Shown: piece by piece, positions 30,575 to 37,526 of the stretch | Layout of the letters: the number at the start of each line of letters is the position of its first letter | Numbering within the stretch: the first letter of the stretch is position 1 | DNA from: JAKLKS01 sp964370855 | GTDB taxonomy: Bacteria; Planctomycetota; JAJSAM01; JAKLKS01 | NCBI GenBank assembly: GCA_964370855.1 | Contig: CAYJMF010000039.1 | Coordinates: 1 to 37,526, forward strand | Reading direction: 5' to 3' | Length of the DNA: 37,526 nt | The notes under the pieces: model-generated | Seen by the model: the letters and a program-made list of their open reading frames with translations, nothing else | Told to the model about the DNA's origin: nothing | The model's database searches: none | Translations under genes and position numbers: made by a program

Positions 30575-32349
30575 TCGGACTCCTCCCGGAACCGCCCTCC
30601 CTCCACGTCCGGGACGAGGGTCCGGCCCTTCGCGAACCACCACTCCTCCCAGGCCCGGACGGCCGCGGAGCGGGACTCCTCGGGGGCGGCGGCGTCGAAG
30701 CCGCGGGTCTCACCGGTGATCATGCGGAGCGCGTCGATGGCGGCGCCCCGCTGTCCCTCCTCCTCGGACTCGAGCCGCAGGACGAGGAGCGGGAGCGCCC
30801 GCGTCCCCATGCGGACGAAATCCGCGGACCGGGCCTGCCGCTCCACGGGCTCGGCCGTCGCGAACTTCCGGAAGACGAGGTCGAAGAGATCCCGGAAGGC
30901 GGCGTCGTCCAGCGCCGCCGCGCCGGACAGGTCGAGGGAATCCGCCGCCGCCTCCGTGGCGACGGAGCCCCGCTCGACCGGGTGGGTGGCCCGCTTGAGG
31001 AACAGCAGCGCGAAGCAGGTGTCATCGATGTCGCCCGTGCGGTGATCGGCGAGACCGTCGACCTGTCTCTGGAGGTCCGGAGGCAGTCCCGCCAGCCGGA
31101 ACCGGCCCTTCTGCTCCCACCACCCGCCCTTCTCCTGTTCCCGGACGAGGTAGTCCGCGCCCACGGGGTACCAGGCGTGGTCGCCCACCTGCTCCACCGC
31201 CGCGAGGACCCCGGCGCGCTCGAGCCCGTAGAGCCAGTAGTACTGCCACGACTTGGCCATCATCGGGGCATCGGCGGGTCCGGGGTTCTCCTCGACGGAG
31301 AAGTGGAGGCCGAGCCAGGCGAGGCCGTCCCGGATGCCCTGCTCCGCCCGGCCGTCGAGAGCCGCGTCGTAGCCGGGCGTCCCGAGCAGTTCGCTGCGGC
31401 AGATGACCAGGGAGGAGACCCCGGCGCCGGTCATGGAGCCCGTCGCCGGGGCGCGGGAGTCGTACCCCCAGCCCCGGGCACGGTCGCGGCGGCCGGCCCC
31501 GGTCCGCATCCCGTACTCCTGCCCACCGGGATCCATCGGCTCCCTCCGGAGGACGTCGGGCCCCGTCGCCTCCTGGTTCCGGAGGAACATCTCGAGCGAA
31601 CGCACCCAGAGTTCCCGGGGCACCGGGATCCCGCAGCGTCGTGCGGCCTTGAGCGCCAGGAGGGAGAACTGGGAGTTGGAGTGGTCGTAGAACTGCGGGA
31701 TGCCGGGGGAGAGGTAGGAGAACCCCCCGTCGGAGTTCTGCGCCCGGACGAGCCACGCCGTGAGCTCCTTCATCCACGCGAGGTCCTCGGCGGGAATGGG
31801 GGCGTTCCTCCGGGCGGATCGCCCGTACCGGCCGTCCACCGGGTCGGGATCCTCGGGCGGATTCCCGTGGGCCTCGAGCGCCAGGAGGAGGAGCGAGACG
31901 GCGTAGTTCTCGAGCCTGCCCATGTCCCGAAGCTCGACGTACTCCTCCCGGGCCCACTGGAATCCCTTTTTGACATGGCGCTCCGCGGCGGGGACGCCGC
32001 ACGCCCGGAGGGCGTAGAGGACGAGGGCGCACTCCCCCAATCGGACGGCCCGAAGGGAGCCTTCCACCTTGACCACGAAGCCGGGAGGGAGGGGGGGTTC
32101 CCCGGTCTTCCCCCTGGGAGGGAGATCCCGTTCCACGGGTCGGTTGCCGAACCATCCGCCGCCCGCCTGGCGCGAGAGCAGCCACTTCACGCCCCGGTCG
32201 ATGGCGGCGTCCACCTTCCGCTCGAGGTCCGCGTCGAGGAGTACCGGCGGGCGCGGTCCCTTCGGCGCCGGGGGATCCTCGGCGCGGGCGGCGTGGGGGA
32301 GCATCCCGATGCCGGCGGCCGCCAGGAGGAGCCACGCGTTCCGTCCCAT
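30571..32349 (-). CDS. Secreted squalene-cyclase-like alpha/alpha toroid protein, paralogue 2
   Basis: A 592-residue paralogue of the following gene with the same order: signal peptide (AWLLLAAAGIGMLPHAARA), repeats (AIDRGVKWLLSRQAGGGWF, WLVRAQNSDGGFSYL, FYDHSNSQFSLLALKAARRCG), toroid end, then the WEEWW helical module. Its toroid ends in GDIDDTCFALLFLKRAT. The D-I-D-D-T core resembles the DxDDT acid motif of squalene-hopene cyclases, whereas paralogue 1 has QVDTC there. Given its extracytoplasmic location I still favour a non-cyclase function. ATG 32349 is preferred over 32535 because only there does the signal peptide start. It follows the HEAT-repeat gene by 121 bases containing a hexamer tandem repeat. 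Confidence 0.8.
   Translation of the reverse strand: MGRNAWLLLAAAGIGMLPHAARAEDPPAPKGPRPPVLLDADLERKVDAAIDRGVKWLLSRQAGGGWFGNRPVERDLPPRGKTGEPPLPPGFVVKVEGSLRAVRLGECALVLYALRACGVPAAERHVKKGFQWAREEYVELRDMGRLENYAVSLLLLALEAHGNPPEDPDPVDGRYGRSARRNAPIPAEDLAWMKELTAWLVRAQNSDGGFSYLSPGIPQFYDHSNSQFSLLALKAARRCGIPVPRELWVRSLEMFLRNQEATGPDVLRREPMDPGGQEYGMRTGAGRRDRARGWGYDSRAPATGSMTGAGVSSLVICRSELLGTPGYDAALDGRAEQGIRDGLAWLGLHFSVEENPGPADAPMMAKSWQYYWLYGLERAGVLAAVEQVGDHAWYPVGADYLVREQEKGGWWEQKGRFRLAGLPPDLQRQVDGLADHRTGDIDDTCFALLFLKRATHPVERGSVATEAAADSLDLSGAAALDDAAFRDLFDLVFRKFATAEPVERQARSADFVRMGTRALPLLVLRLESEEEGQRGAAIDALRMITGETRGFDAAAPEESRSAAVRAWEEWWFAKGRTLVPDVEGGRFREESE
30584..30910 (-). repeat. Conserved C-terminal module repeat, copy 2
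   Basis: Partner of 28854-29180, in the upstream paralogue. The rest of the two genes is far more diverged than this module. Confidence 0.85.
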
Positions 32350-32410
32350 CGCCCCAGAGTAGCCCCGCCGGCCGCGGAAGCCATGACGGGCATCAGAGGC
32401 GGCGCCTCCA

Positions 32411-32452
32411 CCCCGTCCCCGTCCCCGTCCCCGCCCCCGCCCCCGCCCCCGC
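32411..32452. repeat. Hexanucleotide tandem repeat
   Basis: Seven tandem hexamers, three CCCCGT followed by four CCCCGC, between the HEAT-repeat gene and paralogue 2. A related GGGGGA run occurs at 30545-30565, inside the start of paralogue 1. Such repeats are prone to slippage, which here could vary the intergenic spacing. Confidence 0.7.
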
Positions 32453-32470
32453 CCGCCGGCCTCTCCCGGG

Positions 32471-33715
32471 CTACCGCTTCCGGCGCCCCCGGATGAACTC
32501 CGCGGCCTGGGAGATCCTGCTGCGCGTCGACGCACCGATGAGCTCGTTCGCCGCCAGGCGGTCCAGGGCGGGGAGTTCCGCCTCCGTCCCGAAGTTCCCG
32601 AGCCCGAAGAGGACCTGGTCGGCCTGGCCGGGGCTGTTCTCGAGGACCTTCACGAGGAAGGCCGCCACGCGCGGGGCCTGGTCCGCGGGGACCGCGTAGG
32701 TGAGCGCCCGCGTCGCGTTGGAGCTGTACGCGCCTCCCCCCTCGGCGATCTCGATGAGGAGGTCCACGACGTTCGCGGTCTTCTCCATGTTCTGGAAGAA
32801 GAAGTGCAGCGCATTGCCCTGGGTCGCGGGATCCCGCGCCAGGGCGAGGATTCGCTCCTCGATCTCCGGCGACATCCTCCGGATGTAGGTCCTCCCGCCG
32901 AGCTGCCGGATGAGCTCCGCGTTCCCTTTCCCGGCCGGCCCTCCCGTCGCCTCCTCGTCGATGTCCGCCATGGCGCGGAGGACCACGCCGCCGGCTTCCC
33001 CCGTCAGGTCCCCGCCCGCCGCCCAGGAGACGACGGAGGCGAGATCGCGCCGCACGAGGGGGGAGGGATCGTCCTTCATGCGGAGGAGCAGATCGAGGTT
33101 GGCCGGGTCGGGGCCCGAGGACGTCGCCAGCACGGCGTTGACGGCGGACCTCCTGAGGAGGGGGTCCGCGGCCTCGAGCTGGGCGAGGACGAGGGACCGG
33201 AGGGAGGCCTTGTCGTAGGGGACCTGGGAGATCGAGGTCACCGCGAAGAGGCCGGCCAGGACCTGGGCGGGATCCCCGCTCGACAGCGCGGACCGGATGG
33301 CGGCGATGGCCTCGTTCCGCGTCGCCTCGTCCCGGATCTGTACGGCGTCCTCCACCCACTTCCTGGCGAGATCCCACGCCTGCTTCTGGAGTTCGGCGGA
33401 GGGATCCACGGCGGGCGCGGCGGTAGGGGCCTGCGCCTTCCCGGCCGGGGAGCTCCCCCGGGAAGCGAGACGATCCCTCTCCTCGACGAGCGCGTCCCGC
33501 TCCTTCCGGAGGGTCTCGATCCGCTCCTCGACCCCGCCCTCGCCGGAACGGGCCTCCTTGAGCTCCCGCCGGAGCGCGCCGATCTCCCGCGCGGAGCGCT
33601 CCCTCTCGGAGGCGAGCCTTGCGGAACCCCCGCGGGAGACGACGCCCCCGCCGACGGCCGCCCCGAGCAGCGCGGCGGCGATGGCGCCGAGGAGAACCTT
33701 CTGGTTCACGGTCAT
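32471..33715 (-). CDS. Membrane-anchored coiled-coil HEAT-repeat protein
   Basis: A 414-residue protein with an N-terminal membrane anchor (VLLGAIAAALLGAAVGGGVV). A charged coiled coil follows (about 35-90, LRRELKEARSGEGGVEERIETLRKERDALVEERDRL). The remainder, from about residue 115, is HEAT-like repeats (NEAIAAIRSALSSGDPAQVLAGLFAVTSI, DPLLRRSAVNAVLATSSGPD, DPSPLVRRDLASVVSWAAGG). It probably extends into the periplasm as a scaffold; no catalytic residues are seen. ATG 33715 has GAGGG nine bases upstream. It lies 115 bases downstream of the S41 peptidase gene and upstream of the two toroid genes, so all four may be co-transcribed and work on the same envelope process. Confidence 0.75.
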   Translation of the reverse strand: MTVNQKVLLGAIAAALLGAAVGGGVVSRGGSARLASERERSAREIGALRRELKEARSGEGGVEERIETLRKERDALVEERDRLASRGSSPAGKAQAPTAAPAVDPSAELQKQAWDLARKWVEDAVQIRDEATRNEAIAAIRSALSSGDPAQVLAGLFAVTSISQVPYDKASLRSLVLAQLEAADPLLRRSAVNAVLATSSGPDPANLDLLLRMKDDPSPLVRRDLASVVSWAAGGDLTGEAGGVVLRAMADIDEEATGGPAGKGNAELIRQLGGRTYIRRMSPEIEERILALARDPATQGNALHFFFQNMEKTANVVDLLIEIAEGGGAYSSNATRALTYAVPADQAPRVAAFLVKVLENSPGQADQVLFGLGNFGTEAELPALDRLAANELIGASTRSRISQAAEFIRGRRKR

Positions 33716-33830
33716 GACGGCTGTCCCTCCGATGGCGGCGGCGGCGGTTCCATGCACGGACGCGACGGCGTGGGCGATGAGCGTCGAGGCCCCCGCGGGG
33801 GCGGGGCGGGGTGCTCCCCCGCCGTCCTCG

Positions 33831-35387
33831 CTACTGGAACCGCTTCAGCGCCGCCTGGAGCACGGGGTCGCGGCCGGCCTTGAGCTCCCGGGGATCCGCC
33901 GCGACGGGCTTCTCGGGCTTCACGCCGACGTGCTCGATGGGGTTGCCCGCGGGATCCATGTCGAGCCAGCGCGGCAGGTTGACCGTGATGCCGCAGGAGA
34001 GAGCGAGCGGGCGCGGGTTGCCGCTGGAACCGCCGCTCGGCTCGCCCATCGTCGTCACCTGCGGGCACTGCGCGAACATCAGCGCCAGGGACTCCGCGGA
34101 GCTGAGCGTCACCCGCCCCCACAGGACGACGACCGGCCTCTCGTACCGCCACGGCCCCCGGGGCGGGAAGATCCGCTCGAGCTTCTCGCCGAGGTCGTCG
34201 TGCCCGGGCCCGCTGCGGTACCGGTTCACGGAGTAGACGCGCTCCCGGTCCGCGAAGCGGCCGGCGACCTTCTGCGCCAGGATCTCGTCGCCGCCCCCGT
34301 TGAAGCGCAGGTCCACGACGAGCCCCTTCGTGTCCTTCAGGCTCTCGAGCGCGGCGTCGAACTCGTCGGGGAGCTTCGGGTCGGAGAGCCCGCTCACCGC
34401 CAGGTACCCGACGGCGCCCTTGCGGCCCCACTGCAGGTCCTGCCCTGCCGGCCGGAGCGGGCCGAACTCCTTCACGATGGCGTCCCAGTTCGCGTTCGGC
34501 TCCCGGGGCCGCGCGAAGCCGGGGATCCCCTCCTCGCCGGCCCGGACCCAGACGTGCCGGTCCTCGAGCGAGCAGAGCATCTCCGAGATGACGGCGGCGG
34601 CGTCGAAGAGCGTCTCCGCCCGCTCGATCCGCTTGCGCGCCTCCGCCCCGGCCCTGCCCCAGTCCAGCTTCGGCAGCAGCGTGAAGCCGGCGTACTCCGC
34701 GTCGAACGTTTTCCACACCTCGTCCAGCGCCGCGCGCGCGGCCTCCTTCGTGATCGGCGGAGAGGCCGGGACCGGGGAGTTCTCGAACTCCGCGACGTAT
34801 TCGACCCTGCCGCCGGCCCCGTCCACGCCGTAGAAGCGCCGCGGCCCCTCGACCGTGTCCACGTCCACCAGGCGCCAGCCCGACGGGACGACCGTGGGGT
34901 TGCCCGCCGGGGTGCACCACTTCCAGCAGACCTTGCGCGCCGCGATGCGCATCGCGTGCGCCCGCAGCCAGGGATCGCCCCGGTCGACCACGGTGGCCGG
35001 CGGGAAGACCTGGTTCAGCTCGGCGGGAGGGAACCTCAGGAAGATCGTCTTCGCCTTCTCCCCGTTGCCCGCCCCGTCCGCGCGGATCTCCGCCGGCTCG
35101 TCGGGGAAGACCGCGGCCCAGAGCACGTTGCCCTCGTGGACGCCGAGGGCCGCCGTGGCGGGCCCCGCGGAGACCCGGAACTCCTTTCCGCGGGCCACCT
35201 CGAACTTCTTCAACCTCCAGACGTCCGCGGCCGTGCAGGTCGGGAAGAGCCCGGATTCGCTCCAGCGAAGGGCTCCTGGATAGTGTTTCGCGAGGTCCTG
35301 CGTGGCCCCGGCGGGGGCGGGGAGCAGGCACTCCGCCAGGAGGAACGCCGGGAGCAGGAACGCGATCCGCTGCATCGGACGGGTCAT
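33831..35387 (-). CDS. Secreted S41-family (C-terminal processing/tricorn-like) serine peptidase
   Basis: A 518-residue exported protein with signal peptide IAFLLPAFLLAECLLPAPAGA. The C-terminal half carries the S41 fold: GAVGYLAVSGLSDPKL, GLVVDLRFNGGGDE, and the catalytic region WGRVTLSSAESLALMF with the nucleophilic serine, then GEPSGGSSGNPRPLALSCG. Residues about 35-200 form an N-terminal domain of unknown type containing the pair KVCWKWC. No PDZ domain is obvious between the two. Such enzymes trim or degrade periplasmic proteins. GGAGGGAG precedes ATG 35387, which starts the signal peptide. The gene diverges from the persulfide dioxygenase gene across 178 bases. Confidence 0.85.
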   Translation of the reverse strand: MTRPMQRIAFLLPAFLLAECLLPAPAGATQDLAKHYPGALRWSESGLFPTCTAADVWRLKKFEVARGKEFRVSAGPATAALGVHEGNVLWAAVFPDEPAEIRADGAGNGEKAKTIFLRFPPAELNQVFPPATVVDRGDPWLRAHAMRIAARKVCWKWCTPAGNPTVVPSGWRLVDVDTVEGPRRFYGVDGAGGRVEYVAEFENSPVPASPPITKEAARAALDEVWKTFDAEYAGFTLLPKLDWGRAGAEARKRIERAETLFDAAAVISEMLCSLEDRHVWVRAGEEGIPGFARPREPNANWDAIVKEFGPLRPAGQDLQWGRKGAVGYLAVSGLSDPKLPDEFDAALESLKDTKGLVVDLRFNGGGDEILAQKVAGRFADRERVYSVNRYRSGPGHDDLGEKLERIFPPRGPWRYERPVVVLWGRVTLSSAESLALMFAQCPQVTTMGEPSGGSSGNPRPLALSCGITVNLPRWLDMDPAGNPIEHVGVKPEKPVAADPRELKAGRDPVLQAALKRFQ

Positions 35388-35514
35388 GACGCTCCCTCCA
35401 TCCACGCCGTGCGCGTGTTTCGGACGCCATCCTCGCTCTTCGACGCCGCCGGATGGTGCCCGCCCCCGTTCGCCGCATGACACCGATCACGCTCCCCGCC
35501 GCCTCCTCCCGTCG

Positions 35515-35542
35515 TTGATACCCGGTCTCATCCTGCTAGGAT
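35515..35542 (+). promoter_or_regulatory. Sigma-70-type promoter candidate
   Basis: TTGATA, 16 bases, TAGGAT, positioned 24 bases before the persulfide dioxygenase ATG. This is among the few recognisable -35/-10 pairs in the window. Confidence 0.45.
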
Positions 35543-35565
35543 GGTCGGCTTCCGGGAGCCACTTC

Positions 35566-36678
35566 ATGGCCGTCCACCGCCTCGGCGCCGCCGCCTGCCG
35601 CACCTACCTCCTCGCCTGCCCCCGCACCGGGGTGGGGATCCTCGTGGACCCGGTGCTCGACGACGCGGAACCGGTCCAGCGGGCCCTCGAGGCCCGTGGC
35701 GTGGGCCTCGAACTCGTCGTGGACACCCACACCCACGCCGACCACGTGAGCGCCGGCGCCTCCCTCGCGTCGGCCTTCGGCATCCCCTACGCCCTCCACG
35801 AGTCCACGGAGTGCCGCCTCCCCTCGGAGCGCCTGCGCGACGGCCAGGTGATCGAGGCAGGCGACCTCCGCGTTTCGGTGATCCACACCCCGGGCCACAC
35901 CGCCGACTCCGTCTCCCTCCTCTGCGGGAACGACCTCCTCACCGGCGACTTCCTCTTCCTCGCCCAGGAGGGGGCCGGCCGTCTCGACCTCCCCGGCGGG
36001 GACGCCGGGGCCCACTGGGAGAGCCTCCGCCGCCTCTCCTCACTCGGCGACGACGTGCGCGTCCTCCCCGGCCACGACTACCACGAACTCGAGGACTCGA
36101 CCCTCGGCGTCGAGCGGCGCCGCAACCCCCGGTTCCAGGACGTGACCCGGGAGGAGTACGTCGCCTGGCAGAGGGCCGTCGCCGCCCCGACGCCGGACTG
36201 GATGCGGGAGGTCCTCGCCGCCAACCTCGGCACCGCGCCGGCCCACGCCGCCCACCACGGGGCGCCGCGAGGGATCGACCTCGGGCTCCCGGCCCCGTCC
36301 CCGGCCTGCGCCTCCGGAGGATCCGCCGGCGCCTGCGCCACCGCCGCCACGGGGCGCGTGCCCCTCGTCGCCCCGAGGGCCGCCTTCGAGCGGATGCGGG
36401 AGGGGAGGAGCGTCGTCGTCATCGACGTCCGGGAGGCATGGGAGTACCGCCGCGGCCACGCCGCGGGGGCGGTGCCGCTGCCCCTCGGCACCCTCCCCGG
36501 GTCGCTCGGGTCGATCCCCGGGGACCCCGGCGAGGAGGTCCTCCTCATCTGCAAGACCGGGGGCCGGTCCGCCGCCGCGGCGGAGTTCCTCATCGGGAGC
36601 GGACGGCGGCGCGTCTTCAGCATCGAGGGGGGCACCGACCGCTGGATGGCGGAGGGCCTCCCCGTCGAAGGGGCTTGA
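35566..36678 (+). CDS. Persulfide dioxygenase-rhodanese fusion
   Basis: A 370-residue two-domain enzyme. Residues about 1-235 are a metallo-beta-lactamase fold of the ETHE1/persulfide dioxygenase type: THTHADH (54-60), His111 in HTPGHTADS, Asp128 in TGDFLF and His170 in LPGHDYH. Residues about 265-370 are a rhodanese domain (VIDVREAWEYRRGHAAGA) with active cysteine 329 in CKTGGRS. The short linker carries two extra cysteines (ACASGGSAGAC). Such fusions oxidise glutathione or low-molecular persulfide to sulfite and move sulfane sulfur between thiols. GGGAG stands eight bases before ATG 35566. The peroxiredoxin gene follows in the same direction after 55 bases, suggesting a shared oxidative and sulfide stress role. 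Confidence 0.88.
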   Translation: MAVHRLGAAACRTYLLACPRTGVGILVDPVLDDAEPVQRALEARGVGLELVVDTHTHADHVSAGASLASAFGIPYALHESTECRLPSERLRDGQVIEAGDLRVSVIHTPGHTADSVSLLCGNDLLTGDFLFLAQEGAGRLDLPGGDAGAHWESLRRLSSLGDDVRVLPGHDYHELEDSTLGVERRRNPRFQDVTREEYVAWQRAVAAPTPDWMREVLAANLGTAPAHAAHHGAPRGIDLGLPAPSPACASGGSAGACATAATGRVPLVAPRAAFERMREGRSVVVIDVREAWEYRRGHAAGAVPLPLGTLPGSLGSIPGDPGEEVLLICKTGGRSAAAAEFLIGSGRRRVFSIEGGTDRWMAEGLPVEGA

Positions 36679-36733
36679 GGGAAAGGGACGCGGCCGCGGG
36701 GCCGGGCCCTACCGGAAAGGAGACTTGAACGCC

Positions 36734-37399
36734 ATGTCCGATTCCGCAGCGACGAGGTCCGCTTCGCTCCCCACCATCGGGTCGAAGGCTCCTGCCATCG
36801 ACGCCGCCTCGACCCACGGCCCCCTCTCCCTCGACAAGTACGAGGGGAAGTGGGTCGTCCTCTTCAGCCACCCCTACGACTTCACCCCGGTCTGCTCCAC
36901 CGAGTTCCTCGGGTTCGCCCGGAAGGCGGGGGAGTTCGAGAGGAGGGACGCCCAGCTCGTCGGCCTCTCCATCGACAGCGTCTTCTCCCACATCTCCTGG
37001 GTGCGCACGCTGGAGGCGCAGCACGGCGTGAAGATCCCCTTCCCCGTCATCGCCGATCTCGACAGGAAGGTGGCGTCGGCCTACGGGATGGTCCACCCGA
37101 CGGAGAGCGACATGGCCCCGGTGCGGGCGCTGTTCTTCATCGACCCGAAGCGGATCATCCGCGCCTGCATCTACTACCCCATGACCTGCGGGCGGAACAT
37201 CGACGAGGTGCTGCGCCTCCTCGACGCCCTGCGTTCCGTGGACGCCAACGCCGGCACCGCCTGCCCCGCCGACTGGAGGCCGGGGGACGAGATCATCCTG
37301 CCGCCGCCGAAGACCATGGCCGAGGCGGAGAAGCGCCTCGAGGACAACAGGGGGAACCCCGGCGCGAAGGACTGGTTCTTCGTGAAGAGGAAGCTCTAG
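36734..37399 (+). CDS. Peroxiredoxin (Prx6/1-Cys-like)
   Basis: A 221-residue AhpC/TSA-family peroxidase of the long Prx6-like group. The peroxidatic cysteine is Cys54 in HPYDFTPVCSTEF. GLSIDSVFSHISWV and FPVIADLDRKVASAYGM follow, then the extended C-terminal region typical of the group (CIYYPMTCGRNIDEVLR, PADWRPGDEIILPPP). Extra cysteines in those C-terminal motifs could resolve the sulfenic acid, as in archaeal members. It reduces hydrogen peroxide and alkyl peroxides in the cytoplasm. AAAGGAG lies 11 bases before ATG 36734; a TTG nine bases earlier is less likely because it is only two bases from the ribosome-binding site. Confidence 0.92.
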   Translation: MSDSAATRSASLPTIGSKAPAIDAASTHGPLSLDKYEGKWVVLFSHPYDFTPVCSTEFLGFARKAGEFERRDAQLVGLSIDSVFSHISWVRTLEAQHGVKIPFPVIADLDRKVASAYGMVHPTESDMAPVRALFFIDPKRIIRACIYYPMTCGRNIDEVLRLLDALRSVDANAGTACPADWRPGDEIILPPPKTMAEAEKRLEDNRGNPGAKDWFFVKRKL

Positions 37400-37439
37400 G
37401 TCACCCGTCGAACAGCCGCCCCTGCGCCGCGTCGGCGGC

Positions 37440-37526
<87 letters not shown>

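Noticed and set aside
28674..31045. Long plus-strand frames opposite the toroid genes
   Set aside because: They lack starts with ribosome-binding sites, are Arg/Pro/Gly-rich and mirror the codon bias of the real minus-strand genes.

Overview
This is a roughly 72% GC bacterial chromosome segment, most likely from a metagenome assembly. No rRNA, tRNA or other phylogenetic marker is present, so the lineage is inferred. An ECF-type sigma factor fused through a transmembrane helix to carboxypeptidase-regulatory-like repeats, secreted squalene-cyclase-like (alpha/alpha toroid) proteins ending in a HEAT-like WEEWW module, and many small lipoproteins are typical of Planctomycetota or a related lineage. 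Outer-membrane proteins (TonB, an alginate-export-type barrel) and lipobox signals show a diderm envelope.

Layout. 155-6861: TonB-family protein, secreted HEAT-like protein, aspartase/fumarase-family lyase on the minus strand, a thioredoxin-fold lipoprotein without CXXC, a secreted protein and a small lipoprotein. 6899-10047: MOSC protein, then iorAB (indolepyruvate:ferredoxin oxidoreductase). 10007-11120: a compact IS200/RAYT-type element whose left end forms the iorB 3' end. 11135-16531: a complete lower leucine/isovalerate pathway (carboxyltransferase, methylglutaconyl-CoA hydratase, biotin carboxylase, separate biotin carrier, HMG-CoA lyase), joined by repeated GTGA stop/start overlaps. 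16612-16812: a probable structured small RNA with its own terminator. 16833-22490: envelope proteins, including a thioredoxin-like SELENOPROTEIN (in-frame UGA in a W-UGA-GPC motif, followed by a bacterial SECIS-type hairpin), an outer-membrane barrel, and a two-gene unit of a CxxT thioredoxin-like lipoprotein and a YdjY-like Cys-rich lipoprotein. 22625-28669: the sigma-factor fusion, a CDF-type transporter, an Ig-like secreted protein, a HigA antitoxin relic and a Fic protein with an AT-rich palindromic operator. 28847-35387: four minus-strand genes (S41 peptidase, HEAT protein, two squalene-cyclase-like paralogues). 35566-37399: persulfide dioxygenase-rhodanese fusion and a peroxiredoxin.

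Themes. iorAB plus the leucine operon indicate amino-acid catabolism to acyl-CoA, acetyl-CoA and acetoacetate. A second theme is thiol/selenol redox chemistry: four thioredoxin-fold proteins with different active sites (UGPC, CEWT, QAQW and a peroxiredoxin) plus sulfane-sulfur detoxification.

Data quality. Four places carry poly-G/poly-C runs, two with 10-N gaps. Two of them duplicate flanking sequence by 100 and 112 bases and break otherwise intact genes at 1239-2313 and 7661-9449. Both reading frames are restored exactly when the duplication is collapsed, so these breaks are assembly artefacts, not pseudogenes.
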